A stretch of DNA of 64,000 bases from Cryobacterium lactosi (GCF_004403945.1 NZ_SOHM01000003.1:16486-80485); one strand, 5' to 3'; shown: positions 10,034 to 17,756, counted from the stretch's first letter. Notes: generated by a model not told the origin, from the letters alone. Numbers and translations are program-made.

Positions 10034-10267
10034 ATGAGTAGCAAGGCAGAGCAGATCCTGGCCGGCCTCGGCGGCGCCGGCAACGTCGTCGACATCGAGG
10101 CGTGCATCACCCGGCTGCGCACCGAAGTGACCGACCCCGCGTTGGTCAACGAGCCCGCCCTCAAGGCCGCCGGCGCGCACGGTGTGTTCAGGTCCGGCAC
10201 CATCGTGCAGGTCATCGTCGGCCCCGAGGCCGAGAACCTCGCCGACGACATCGAGGACCTCAGGTGA
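10034..10267 (+). CDS. PTS EIIB subunit (glucose/GlcNAc family)
   Basis: A 77-residue cytoplasmic phosphotransfer protein. The phosphorylated cysteine is Cys24 in VVDIEACITRLRTEV, the classic EIIB-Glc motif, followed by GVFRSGTIVQVIVG. It accepts phosphate from EIIA and passes it to sugar bound by EIIC. The EIIC partner is encoded divergently, so the three PTS parts are free-standing proteins under the shared regulatory region. The SD GAGGAG precedes the ATG at 10034. It overlaps the EIIA gene by four bases (GTGA). Confidence 0.9.
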   Translation: MSSKAEQILAGLGGAGNVVDIEACITRLRTEVTDPALVNEPALKAAGAHGVFRSGTIVQVIVGPEAENLADDIEDLR

Positions 10268-10737
10268 CGGGCACCGCACTGATCGTGCTCGCGCCAGTAC
10301 CCGGCCGGGCCGTAGCGCTCGGCCTGGTGCCCGACCCCACCTTCGCCCAGGCGATCGTCGGGCCCGGTGGGGCGATCGATCCTCCCCGCGAGGTCGTCGA
10401 CGCGATCGCGCCGATCAGCGGGAAGCTGCTCAAGGTGTTCCCGCACGCCTATGTGATCGTGGCGCCGGAGGGTGTCGGGGTGCTCGTGCACCTCGGTATC
10501 GACACCGTGCAGCTCAAGGGTGCTGGGTTCACCCTGCGCGCCCAGCAGGGCGACACCGTCACCGCCGGTGATGTGATCGTCAGCTTTGACGTTCCCGCCA
10601 TCGTGGCCAGCGGCCGCGACCCGATCGTGCCCGTGATCATTCTGGAACGCCAGGCCGAGGACATCACCCTGGCCGACGCCGTGGCCGCCGGCCTGCAGCT
10701 CGCCGCCGCCGACACCTTCCTCACCGTCCGCGGCTGA
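10264..10737 (+). CDS. PTS EIIA subunit (glucose family, Crr-like)
   Basis: 157 residues from a GTG start overlapping the EIIB stop. It shows the EIIA-Glc fold marks: the PVPGRAVALGLVPDPTFAQ N-terminal segment (the usual LSPVxGxxVxLxxVPD), AIAPISGKLLKVFPHAYVI with the first conserved His, and GVGVLVHLGIDTVQLKG with the active-site His phosphorylated by HPr. It donates phosphate to EIIB. It may serve only this transporter or also others lacking their own EIIA. No HPr or EI genes occur in the window. Confidence 0.9.
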   Translation: MTGTALIVLAPVPGRAVALGLVPDPTFAQAIVGPGGAIDPPREVVDAIAPISGKLLKVFPHAYVIVAPEGVGVLVHLGIDTVQLKGAGFTLRAQQGDTVTAGDVIVSFDVPAIVASGRDPIVPVIILERQAEDITLADAVAAGLQLAAADTFLTVRG

Positions 10738-10770
10738 CCCGCCGCCCTCTCGAATCCTGGAGACCCCGTC

Positions 10771-11973
10771 ATGACACCGCTCATCACCCGACCTGACACG
10801 GAACCCGGGCACGCACCGGCGCTGCCGGGCGATGCCGGGCCGGGCACCGAGACGCCGCTGCTGCTCGCCGCAGGCACGGTGATCCTGCCCGATCGTGAGT
10901 ACTCGCCCGGCTGGGTCGAGGTGAGCGGCGGTCTGATCGTCGCCTGCGGGGCCGGCGAACCACCTCGGCCGGCGGACCTCAGCCTCCCGGCCGGGATTCT
11001 CGCCCCCGGGTTCATCGACGCCCACAACCACGGCGGCGGCGGGGTCAGCTTCAACGACGCCGACACCGTCGCCGTGGCTTCGCGCATCATCCAGACGCAC
11101 CTGGCCCACGGCACCACCACCATGATGGCCAGCCTGGTGACCGCGCCCATCGATGAGATGGAACGGCTGGTGCGGGCGCTGGCCGAACTTGTGCACGGCG
11201 GCCTGCTGGCCGGCATCCACCTGGAGGGCCCGTGGCTGAGCCCCGCGCACCGGGGCGCGCACGACGAGGACCTGCTGCTGCTGCCCGACCCGGACTGTGT
11301 CGACCGGCTGATGGGTGCCGGTGGTGGTGCTGTTCGCATGGTCACCATCGCTCCGGAGCTGGACGGTGGCCTGGCTGCCGTGGCACGCATCGCGGAGTAC
11401 GGCGCCGTGGCCGCCGTCGGTCACACCGACGCAGACTACGACCTCACCCAGGCGGCGATCGCGGCCGGCGCCACCGCGGGCACCCATGTCTTCAACGCCA
11501 TGCGGCCGATGCACCACCGGGCGCCGGGCGCCGCCTTGGCCCTATTGGACGATCCGACGGTGTTCGCCGAACTCGTGGCCGACGGGGTGCACCTACATCC
11601 GGCCGTGGTCCGCCTGATCACCGAGAGCCCGGCCCGCCCTGTGTTCGTGACGGATGCCATGGCTGCGGCCGGCGCCGCCGACGGCGACTACAAACTGGGC
11701 GCCCTGGATGTGCGGGTGGTCGACGGCCAGGCGCGACTGGAGGATGGCACGATCGCCGGCAGCGTTCTCACGCTCAGCCACGCGTTGCAGTACGCCGTGC
11801 TCACCGCCGGGGTGCCGTTGCCGCTCGCGATCCGGGCCGCCACCCAGAATCCGGCCGATCTGCTCACCATCACCGACCGCGGCCGCATCCAGCCGGGCCT
11901 CCGGGCCGACCTGGTCCTCCTCGACGCCGACCTGCACGTGCACGCGACCCTCCTCGAGGGCGCCTGGGTCTAG
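10771..11973 (+). CDS. nagA: N-acetylglucosamine-6-phosphate deacetylase
   Basis: Hydrolyses GlcNAc-6-P to glucosamine-6-P and acetate, the step before NagB. The 400 residues fit the family. Metal and substrate motifs of the amidohydrolase barrel are clear: GFIDAHNHGGGG, HLEGPWLSPAHRGAH, AVGHTDADY, THVFNAMRPMHHRAPG, and the catalytic Asp in FVTDAMAAAG. CTGGAGA lies seven bases before the ATG. It is the third gene of the EIIB-EIIA-nagA run, 33 bases after EIIA, so co-transcription is likely. An extra 30-residue Pro/Gly-rich N-terminal stretch precedes the domain. Confidence 0.93.
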   Translation: MTPLITRPDTEPGHAPALPGDAGPGTETPLLLAAGTVILPDREYSPGWVEVSGGLIVACGAGEPPRPADLSLPAGILAPGFIDAHNHGGGGVSFNDADTVAVASRIIQTHLAHGTTTMMASLVTAPIDEMERLVRALAELVHGGLLAGIHLEGPWLSPAHRGAHDEDLLLLPDPDCVDRLMGAGGGAVRMVTIAPELDGGLAAVARIAEYGAVAAVGHTDADYDLTQAAIAAGATAGTHVFNAMRPMHHRAPGAALALLDDPTVFAELVADGVHLHPAVVRLITESPARPVFVTDAMAAAGAADGDYKLGALDVRVVDGQARLEDGTIAGSVLTLSHALQYAVLTAGVPLPLAIRAATQNPADLLTITDRGRIQPGLRADLVLLDADLHVHATLLEGAWV

Positions 11974-11980
11974 CGCCCCG

Positions 11981-12059
11981 CCCATCTCGCGAACCGTGAG
12001 TTAAGCACTGAAAATCTCGAGTTTTAGGTGCTTTACTCACGGTTCGCGGGGCGGATGGG
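11981..12059. repeat. Palindromic element family A, copy 1
   Basis: A 79-base imperfect palindrome between nagA and the PdxH-like gene. Outer arms CCCATC/GATGGG enclose the core GCGAACCGTGAGTTAAGCAC, a short TGAAAA...TTTTAG loop, and the complementary core ending in ACTCACGGTTCGC. Three further copies occur at 12614, 61405 and 62123. It folds as a long hairpin in RNA and DNA. Confidence 0.85.
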
Positions 12060-12065
12060 TAGGCT
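12060..12065 (+). promoter_or_regulatory. TAGGCT -10 box, leaderless start of the PdxH-like gene
   Basis: TAGGCT lies seven bases before the GTG at 12073, right against the edge of repeat A copy 1, so the transcript should begin at or within one or two bases of the start codon. The same hexamer precedes other genes here (22464, 33694, 42598). No clear -35 is visible, because the upstream bases belong to the repeat. Confidence 0.45.
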
Positions 12066-12072
12066 CGCGAAC

Positions 12073-12627
12073 GTGAGTGACACCTTGAGAGCACGGCTCC
12101 GCGCCCTGCCCGACTTTCCAGCCGACCTGCCCTCGTTCGACCCGGCGACCGCCCCGGCCGACCCGGTGGAACTGTTCCTCGACTGGCTCGAGGTGGCGCT
12201 CGCCGCCGGGGTGCGGCAGCCGCACGCGTTCAGCCTCGCGACCGTCGGCGCATCCGCCGCTGCCGCGCCCGGCGAGACGGGCGGGGCGCCGTCGTCGCGG
12301 ATGCTCATCCTCAAGGACGTCGACGACGACGGCTGGCAGTTCGCCAGTGCGCGTACCTCGCGCAAGGGCCGTGAGCTGACGGCCAACCCGCAGGCCGCGA
12401 TGAACTTCTATTGGTCGGAGCTCGGCCGTCAGGTGCGGCTGGTGGGCCCGGTCGTCGAGCTCTCGGCAGAGGCCTCCGCCCGGGATTGGGCCGAACGCCC
12501 CGCTGCCGACGGCACCCCGAATCCGGCCTGGCAGCTCTACGCGCTGCGCCCGACCGAACTGGAGTTCTGGCAGGCGCGAGCCGACCGCAACCACATCCGC
12601 CACCGCATCCAGGTTCGCGAACCGTGA
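12073..12627 (+). CDS. pdxH: Pyridoxamine 5'-phosphate oxidase-family protein, C-terminus altered
   Basis: 184 residues with the FMN-binding split-barrel of PdxH: FSLATVG, SSRMLILKDVDDDGWQFAS, TSRKGRELTANPQAAMNFYW, and the C-terminal dimer segment LRPTELEFWQ followed by Arg-Asn-His. PdxH oxidises pyridoxamine or pyridoxine phosphate to PLP, releasing peroxide. The chain stops soon after the RNHIRHRIQV stretch and lacks the Trp...Leu-Pro ending usual in this family. Its last residues (REP) and TGA stop are encoded by palindromic repeat A copy 2, so the repeat seems to have clipped the gene. Activity is therefore uncertain. The GTG at 12073 is chosen because of the -10 box just upstream; an in-frame ATG at 12055 lies inside the repeat. 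Confidence 0.8.
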   Translation: MSDTLRARLRALPDFPADLPSFDPATAPADPVELFLDWLEVALAAGVRQPHAFSLATVGASAAAAPGETGGAPSSRMLILKDVDDDGWQFASARTSRKGRELTANPQAAMNFYWSELGRQVRLVGPVVELSAEASARDWAERPAADGTPNPAWQLYALRPTELEFWQARADRNHIRHRIQVREP

Positions 12628-12678
12628 GTTAAGCCCCGAAAACTCGAGTTTTTGGGTGCTTAGCTCACAGATCGCGAA
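12614..12678. repeat. Palindromic element family A, copy 2
   Basis: Left arm TTCGCGAACCGTGAGTTAAG and right arm GGTGCTTAGCTCACAGATCG give a hairpin of about 65 bases with several mismatches. The left arm overlaps the 3' end of the PdxH-like gene and contains its TGA stop at 12625-12627. Confidence 0.8.
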
Positions 12679-12680
12679 AC

Positions 12681-12722
12681 GCGAGAGGGGTGCCCGGGCC
12701 GAAGCCCGGGCACCCCTCTCGC
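12681..12722. terminator. Bidirectional terminator between the PdxH-like gene and sodA
   Basis: A perfect 19-base stem (12681-12699 with 12704-12722) closes on a CGAA tetraloop. Two convergent genes end on either side of it. It is among the strongest hairpins in the window and lies three bases beyond repeat A copy 2, so two stem-loops stand in tandem here. Confidence 0.85.
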
Positions 12723-12731
12723 TTGACGTGG

Positions 12732-13355
12732 TTAGAGCGTGATCAGGCCCGAGGTGGTGGCGCGCGCCTTCTCGAAGCGAGCGGAGACGTTGGCCCAGTC
12801 GGTGACGGTCCAGAACGCCTTGACGTAGTCGGCGCGCACGTTCTGGTAGTCGAGGTAGTAGGCGTGCTCCCAGACGTCGAGCATGAGCAGCGGTACGATG
12901 CCGGCGGGGAGGTTGCCCTGCTGGTCGTAGAGCTGCACGATGATGGGCTGCTGGCCCAGGGTGTCCCACGCGAGGATCGACCAGCCGGAGCCCTGGACGC
13001 CCATGGCGACGGCGGTAAAGTGCGCCTGGAACTTCTCGAACGAACCGAAGGTATCGTCGATCGCGGCAGCGAGCTCGCCGGTGGGCTTGTCGCCACCGTT
13101 CGGGGACATGTTGGTCCAGAAGATGGAGTGGTTGATGTGGCCGCCGAGGTTGAAGGAGAGGTCCTTCTGCAGCTTGTTGACGAAGGTGAGGTTGCCGGAT
13201 TCGCGGGCCTCAGCAAGCTGGTCGAGGGCGGCGTTGGCGCCGGTCACATAGGCCTGGTGGTGCTTGCTGTGGTGGAGCTCCATAATGCGCCCGCTGATGG
13301 CGGGCTCAAGGGCGGCGTAGTCATAGGTCAGCTGAGGAAGCGTATATGCGGTCAT
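12732..13355 (-). CDS. sodA: Superoxide dismutase, Fe/Mn family
   Basis: Dismutates superoxide in the cytoplasm. 207 residues from the ATG at 13355. Metal ligands by alignment are His28 in ELHHSKHH, His77 in [10 protein letters not shown], and the Asp and His of LDVWEHAYY. Family segments [14 protein letters not shown] and [14 protein letters not shown] are present. Metal choice cannot be settled by eye. There is no SD. A promoter with a 19-base spacer holding a SoxR box places the transcript start at about the ATG, so the message is probably leaderless. It is divergent from soxR. Confidence 0.95.
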   Translation of the reverse strand: MTAYTLPQLTYDYAALEPAISGRIMELHHSKHHQAYVTGANAALDQLAEARESGNLTFVNKLQKDLSFNLGGHINHSIFWTNMSPNGGDKPTGELAAAIDDTFGSFEKFQAHFTAVAMGVQGSGWSILAWDTLGQQPIIVQLYDQQGNLPAGIVPLLMLDVWEHAYYLDYQNVRADYVKAFWTVTDWANVSARFEKARATTSGLITL

Positions 13356-13361
13356 TTGTTT

Positions 13362-13392
13362 ACGATATCGTCTCAAGTGCACTTGAGATCAA
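13362..13392 (-). promoter_or_regulatory. sodA promoter with 19-base spacer containing a SoxR box
   Basis: On the minus strand TTGATC (13387-13392), 19 bases, TATCGT (13362-13367), then six bases to the sodA ATG. The spacer holds an 18-base perfect palindrome, TCTCAAGTGCACTTGAGA (13371-13388), very close to the E. coli SoxR site CCTCAAGTTAACTTGAGG. Over-long spacers are the hallmark of MerR-family activated promoters. Confidence 0.85.
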
Positions 13393-13416
13393 GGAGACGG
13401 CCCACTGTCAGAGCAC

Positions 13417-13881
13417 TTGTCCAGCAACGACCTCCTGCCGATCGGGCAGATTGCCGCCCGCGCCGGGGTGCCCGTCTCCACCGTGCGCTACTACGAGACG
13501 CAGGGCCTAATCCCGGCGACACGCTCGAACGGCAACGCGCGACTCTTCCCCCGCCACGTCCTGCGGCGCATCGCCCTCATCCAGGTCTCGGTGCGCTACG
13601 GGATCTCGCTCGCCGAGGTCGCCGAGATGCTGAAAGACCTGCCGGACAGCCGCCCGCCCAGCCGGGCCGAGTGGAGCACCATCTCCGCCAGCTGGGGCGA
13701 GCACCTCGCCCGGCAGCAGGCGGTGCTCGAGCGGATGCAGGCCGAGCTGACCGGCTGCATCGGCTGCGGCTGCCTGTCCCAGACCCGCTGCGCCGTGGTG
13801 AACTCCGACGACCGGCTGCGCACCGACGGCGCCGGCCCTCGCCGGGTGCTCGACGTGCCGGAGGCTGCCGGCGCGGAATAA
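13417..13881 (+). CDS. soxR: Redox-sensing MerR-family activator SoxR
   Basis: About 154 residues: an N-terminal MerR HTH (LPIGQIAARAGVPVSTVRYYETQGLI), a dimerisation helix, and the iron-sulfur motif Cys-x2-Cys-x-Cys-x5-Cys in GCIGCGCLSQTRC. SoxR senses redox-cycling compounds or nitric oxide through its [2Fe-2S] cluster. The adjacent sodA promoter carries a SoxR box, so sodA is a direct target candidate; actinobacteria usually lack SoxS. Start choice is open. The TTG at 13417 has no SD at normal spacing, whereas AAGGAGA at 13391-13397 is ideally placed for a CTG at 13405, which would add four residues. Confidence 0.9.
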   Translation: MSSNDLLPIGQIAARAGVPVSTVRYYETQGLIPATRSNGNARLFPRHVLRRIALIQVSVRYGISLAEVAEMLKDLPDSRPPSRAEWSTISASWGEHLARQQAVLERMQAELTGCIGCGCLSQTRCAVVNSDDRLRTDGAGPRRVLDVPEAAGAE

Positions 13882-13929
13882 ATCCGGCCGCCCAACGTTG
13901 TTCTGAGTAACCGACGGAAGGGAGCCAGG

Positions 13930-14052
13930 ATGAAGGTACGCAATTCACTGGGTTCGATGAAGAAGATGCAGGGTTCACAGACGGTGCGGCGCCACGGGCG
14001 CACATTCGTCATCAACAAGCTGAATCCCCGATTCAAGGCTCGCCAGGGTTAA
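13930..14052 (+). CDS. rpmJ: 50S ribosomal protein L36, zinc-free paralogue
   Basis: A 40-residue basic protein beginning [19 protein letters not shown] and ending NPRFKARQG, the C-minus type of L36. The zinc ligands (Cys/His) of the standard L36 are missing; Ser, Gly and Gln stand in their place. Such paralogues replace the zinc form when zinc is scarce and are often controlled by Zur, though I saw no clear Zur box in the 48 bases upstream. GAAGGGAG precedes the ATG. It follows soxR by 48 bases and ends before a strong bidirectional terminator. Confidence 0.92.
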   Translation: MKVRNSLGSMKKMQGSQTVRRHGRTFVINKLNPRFKARQG

Positions 14053-14128
14053 TCCCGTCGAAATGCGGCACGCGGGTCCGGCCGATCCGCCGCCGCTCGA
14101 TAAACGAGTTGGCATTTCCAGCCCAAAG

Positions 14129-14160
14129 AGAATGACCCCGGCGGTTGCCGGGGTCATTCT
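14129..14160. terminator. Bidirectional terminator between rpmJ and the IclR gene
   Basis: A perfect 14-base stem, AGAATGACCCCGGC (14129-14142) with its complement at 14147-14160, around a GGTT loop. Its flanks carry AAA and TTT, so it can work in both directions for the convergent genes. Confidence 0.85.
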
Positions 14161-14215
14161 GCGTTTCGGGCAGGTCGAGCGTGTCAGGCAGGCCGAGAGT
14201 GTCGGCCGTGTCGGA

Positions 14216-15022
14216 CTACAGCAGCGTCATCACGTCGCGGGCAGCCGTCATGAGCAGCGGCGCGTAGGACTCGAGCTTCTCCCTGGGCACCAGCGGCGCG
14301 ATCGTCGTGATGCCGATGCCGCCGATGAGGTGCTGCTGGGCATCGAAAACCGGAACCGCCATGCAGCGGATGTGCTCCTCGTTCTCCTGGTCGTCGATGG
14401 AGAAGCCGCGGTTGCGCACCAGTGCACCGTCGGCGAGCAGATCGGCGACAGAGGTGATGGTGTACTCGGTGCGGGTGCCCAGGCCCGTGCGGCTTGCGTA
14501 ACTGCGCACCTCGCTCTCGGTGAGATGCGCCAGGATCGCCTTGCCGATCGCCGTCGAATGCAGCGGAATCTGGCCGCCGACTCGCGACGCGATCTGGATC
14601 GGCTGCGCGGTGTCCTCGATCTTCTCCACGTAGGTGGCGAAGTCCCCGGTGCGCAGAGCGAAGTGGATGGTGCTGTGCACGTCAGCCTGCAACCGCCGCA
14701 ACCTGGCGCCCACCAGGTCGGAGTCGTTGGGTCCCGCGGTGAGCTTGAGTGCGAGCAAGCGCAGTGAGCGACCCGGCGCGTAGCTGCCGTCGGAGCGGCG
14801 GGTGACGTAGCCGCTGTCGATCAGCTCGCTGAGCAGGCGGAACACACTGGTCTTGGCCAGGCCGGTTTCTTTCACCAGGTCGCTGAGTCGGTGCGCGTCG
14901 CCGGGGTTCGACACGGCCTCGAGCACCCGCAGCAGCTTCTGCGCCGCATTATCTTTGCCCGGGGTGCCCAGGCCCTCCGGCTCGGGCGCGTTCGTGGCTT
15001 CGATCTCGCTCGCCATCGTCAT
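14216..15022 (-). CDS. IclR-family regulator (KdgR-like), probable hexuronate operon regulator
   Basis: 268 residues from an ATG at 15022 with AGAGGTAGG four bases upstream. The N-terminal winged HTH covers about 25-85 (HRLSDLVKETGLAKTSVFRLLSEL). The C-terminal effector domain covers about 100-265, with the family segment HSTAIGKAILAHLTESEV and the late VAVPVF-type strand CMAVPVFDAQQHLIGGIGI. IclR members such as KdgR sense KDG or uronates. Its divergence from the epimerase-UxaB-UxaC-UxaA-KdgK-Eda operon makes it the likely local regulator. The ligand is inferred. Confidence 0.88.
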   Translation of the reverse strand: MTMASEIEATNAPEPEGLGTPGKDNAAQKLLRVLEAVSNPGDAHRLSDLVKETGLAKTSVFRLLSELIDSGYVTRRSDGSYAPGRSLRLLALKLTAGPNDSDLVGARLRRLQADVHSTIHFALRTGDFATYVEKIEDTAQPIQIASRVGGQIPLHSTAIGKAILAHLTESEVRSYASRTGLGTRTEYTITSVADLLADGALVRNRGFSIDDQENEEHIRCMAVPVFDAQQHLIGGIGITTIAPLVPREKLESYAPLLMTAARDVMTLL

Positions 15023-15201
15023 GTGTCCTACCTCTGTCGTGAAGTTCTGTCCTATGGACCATTCAACCACGGCTGTGGAACCGCAAGGGCCCTAATCGGC
15101 CCGCGCCCGTCGATTCGATGTCGTCGGACCCTTGACAAACTCACAATGGGCTGGTTGTGGCTGTCGGTGCGGGTCTGACGCCCTGCACTGAACCCGTCGA
15201 G

Positions 15202-15231
15202 TTGCCAAAAGGATTCCCTCGGGGATAGGTT
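15202..15231 (+). promoter_or_regulatory. Candidate promoter of the galacturonate operon
   Basis: TTGCCA (15202-15207), an 18-base spacer, then TAGGTT (15226-15231), about 80 bases before the first start codon. A second TTGACA at 15132-15137 has a poorer -10 partner. I found no convincing inverted repeat to assign to the IclR regulator in 15023-15311. Confidence 0.35.
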
Positions 15232-15311
15232 GAGTTCATGTGACGGACTTATGTTCTGTCACACGGAACGTCAGCAGGTCAATCCAGCTGATTCTCACAG
15301 TGGAGGAACTG

Positions 15312-17717
15312 ATGCAGGACACGGTGCACGAACTCGGCTCGGCGTTCGAGAGCGCTCCCAGCCTTCCCGCCGGCATCCGGATGGTGACCGGTGCGGGTTC
15401 GCTGCCGGCCGTCGAAGTCTCCCTTCCCACCGCCACCGCGCTGGTCTATCTGCACGGCGCCCACGTTGCCCGGTGGACCCCCACCGGCCAGAAACCGGTG
15501 CTGTGGATGAGCGAACACGGCGCCTTCTCACCCGTCGCGGCCCTCCGCGGCGGCATCCCGGTCTGCTTCCCTTGGTTCGGGCCGAACCTCACCGACGACA
15601 GTGCGCCCAACCACGGCTGGGCCCGTATATCACCCTGGACCCTCACCGCGGCAGCACTCGTCGGCGCCAACGCCGTGCTCACCTTCGAGTTGACCGGCGC
15701 GCACCACGACGCGGCCGGCGTGGCCCAGCCGGTGTCGCTGCGGTACACCGTGACCATCGGCGCCCGCCTCACCCTCAACCTGGTCGCGCACAACGACGGC
15801 ACCACCGCGGTCTCGGTGGAGACCGCCCTGCACACCTACTTCGCCGTCGGCGACGCCCGCACCACCCGGATCCTCGGCCTGGCCGGCCTGCCCTACCTCG
15901 ACCGCAGCGTCAGCCCGCCCGTCACCGTGAGCTCGGACCTGCCCGTCGGCATCACCGGAACCGAAATCGACCGAGTCTACCCGATGCCCCGCACCGTCAC
16001 CATCGACGACGTCACGAACTCCCGCACCATCACGATCGGTGACACGGATGCCGCCCAGACCGTCGTCTGGAACCCCGGCACGATCAAGGCCGCCGCGATG
16101 AGCGACTACGGCGACGACGAGTGGACCGAGACGGTCTGCGTCGAGGCCTGCAACGTCCGCGATCAGGCGGTCATCCTCGCCCCCGGCCAGAGCCACAGCA
16201 TGAGCGTCGGCATCACCGTCGTGGACATCGACGTCGCACCCCACCCGCACCCCATCGAGAAGCACACCGAAGGACCGAACAAAATGGAACGACTCACCCG
16301 CGCCATCCACCCGACCGCGGACCTGCCCACCCGGGCCATCCAGTTCGGCGAGGGCAACTTCCTGCGCGCATTCGTGGACTGGCAGCTGCAGCAGATGAAC
16401 ACGCAGGGCCTGTTCAACGGCGGCGTGAAAATCGTGCAACCTCTGGCCGGCGGCCTCGTCGCCATGCTCGAGGAACAGGACAACCTCTACACGGTGCTGC
16501 TGGAGGGCAAGCAGAACGGCGAAGAGGTGCAGAGCCACGAGGTCCTCACCCTGGTGAACGGAACCGTCAATCCGTACACCGACTACGAGGCGTTCCTCGA
16601 CCTCGCCGCCGACGACGACATCGAGTTCATCTTCTCCAACACCACGGAATCCGGCATCGTCTTCAACGCAGACGACCAGCTGGCCGACCGTCCACACGCC
16701 AGCTTCCCCGGCAAGCTCACGGCCCTGCTCTACCGCCGCTTCGAGCTCGGCAAGAAGGGCTTCACCCTCATCCCGTGCGAGCTCATCGAACACAATGGTG
16801 CGAAGCTCAAGGACACCGTGCTCGCCACCGCCGCGAACTGGAACCTCGGCGCCGCCTTCAGCTCCTGGATCACCACCGACAACACCTTCTGCTCGAGCCT
16901 GGTCGACCGGATCGTGCCGGGCTACCCCAAGGACCGCGCCGAGGAACTGTGTGCCCAGTTCGGCTACGACGACCGCCTGATCGTCAAGGCCGAGCCGTTC
17001 CTGCTTTGGGTCATCGAAGGCCCGCAGTCACTCACCGAGACCCTGCCGCTGGCCCAGGCCGGCCTGAACGTCACGGTGACCGACGACATGACCCCGTACC
17101 GTGAGCGCAAGGTGTTCCTGCTCAACGCGCCGCACACCACCCTGGCCTCCCTGGCCCGCCTCGCCGGCGTCGAGACGGTGCGCGACGTGATGCTCGACGA
17201 CGACTTCGGCCCGCTCGTGCACTCCGTCATGTATGACGAGATCATGCCGGTGCTCGACCTGCCGCACGACGAGCTCGCCGCCTACGCCGAGTCGGTCAAG
17301 GAGCGCTTCGAGAACCCGTTCATGCACCACGAGCTCGCCGCGATCGCCCTCAACAGCGTCTCCAAGTTCACCAGCCGTCTGCTGCCGGTCCTCACCGGCT
17401 GCCATGCCGCCAACGGCACCTTCCCACCGCGGGTCACCCTCGCCCTCTCGGCGATCCTGCTCACCTACAGCGGCGACCCTGCCGTGTCGATCACCCCGGT
17501 CGACAGCACAGAGACCATCTCGACTTTCCACGCCGCCTACACCTCGGATGCCGCTCGGCCGGCGCGCTACGTCGCCAAAATCCTGGCCGACACCAGCCTC
17601 TGGGGCACCGACCTCACCGCCCTGGACGGCCTGGTCGATCAGGTCACCGCCGGGTTGGTCAGCCTGCGGGACAACGGCGTGCGCGCCACCCTCGCCGACC
17701 TCACCGTTCTCGCGTAG
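15312..17717 (+). CDS. uxaB: Fusion: hexose-6-phosphate 1-epimerase-like domain + tagaturonate reductase (UxaB)
   Basis: 801 residues from the ATG at 15312, which has GGAGG five bases upstream (the frame extends to a poorer GTG at 15240). Residues 1-about 310 form a YeaD-like mutarotase domain (YLHGAHVARW, ALRGGIPVCFPWFG, VCVEACNV). Residues 325-801 form a complete UxaB of 477 residues: an IQFGEGNFLRAFVDWQ nucleotide-binding start, NTTESGI, and the catalytic RKVFLLNAPHT. UxaB reduces tagaturonate to altronate with NADH. An ATG at residue 325 has its own GAAGGA nine bases upstream, so a free UxaB may also be made. First gene of the operon; uxaC follows after 39 bases. Confidence 0.88.
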   Translation: MQDTVHELGSAFESAPSLPAGIRMVTGAGSLPAVEVSLPTATALVYLHGAHVARWTPTGQKPVLWMSEHGAFSPVAALRGGIPVCFPWFGPNLTDDSAPNHGWARISPWTLTAAALVGANAVLTFELTGAHHDAAGVAQPVSLRYTVTIGARLTLNLVAHNDGTTAVSVETALHTYFAVGDARTTRILGLAGLPYLDRSVSPPVTVSSDLPVGITGTEIDRVYPMPRTVTIDDVTNSRTITIGDTDAAQTVVWNPGTIKAAAMSDYGDDEWTETVCVEACNVRDQAVILAPGQSHSMSVGITVVDIDVAPHPHPIEKHTEGPNKMERLTRAIHPTADLPTRAIQFGEGNFLRAFVDWQLQQMNTQGLFNGGVKIVQPLAGGLVAMLEEQDNLYTVLLEGKQNGEEVQSHEVLTLVNGTVNPYTDYEAFLDLAADDDIEFIFSNTTESGIVFNADDQLADRPHASFPGKLTALLYRRFELGKKGFTLIPCELIEHNGAKLKDTVLATAANWNLGAAFSSWITTDNTFCSSLVDRIVPGYPKDRAEELCAQFGYDDRLIVKAEPFLLWVIEGPQSLTETLPLAQAGLNVTVTDDMTPYRERKVFLLNAPHTTLASLARLAGVETVRDVMLDDDFGPLVHSVMYDEIMPVLDLPHDELAAYAESVKERFENPFMHHELAAIALNSVSKFTSRLLPVLTGCHAANGTFPPRVTLALSAILLTYSGDPAVSITPVDSTETISTFHAAYTSDAARPARYVAKILADTSLWGTDLTALDGLVDQVTAGLVSLRDNGVRATLADLTVLA
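16269..16286 (+). promoter_or_regulatory. Internal ribosome binding site and ATG of the UxaB half
   Basis: GAAGGA at 16269-16274 is followed nine bases later by an in-frame ATG (16284-16286), exactly where UxaB proteins normally begin. It looks like a retained start of a once separate gene, allowing two products from one frame. Confidence 0.65.
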
Positions 17718-17756
17718 CCCGCGCTCACCCACCGACGACCAGAAGGACGCCACCTC

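Noticed and set aside
9799..11517. Very long minus-strand open frame continuing from the GntR gene
   Set aside because: It overlaps EIIB, EIIA and nagA, which have clear family motifs on the other strand. High GC leaves such antisense frames open by chance.
15240..15311. Start of the epimerase-UxaB fusion at the GTG at 15240
   Set aside because: The first 24 residues resemble no homologue, and a strong GGAGG site points to the ATG at 15312.
16284..16286. Splitting the fusion at 15312-17717 into two separate genes
   Set aside because: There is no stop codon between the parts, so one fusion gene is the direct reading; the internal start is reported as an additional site.
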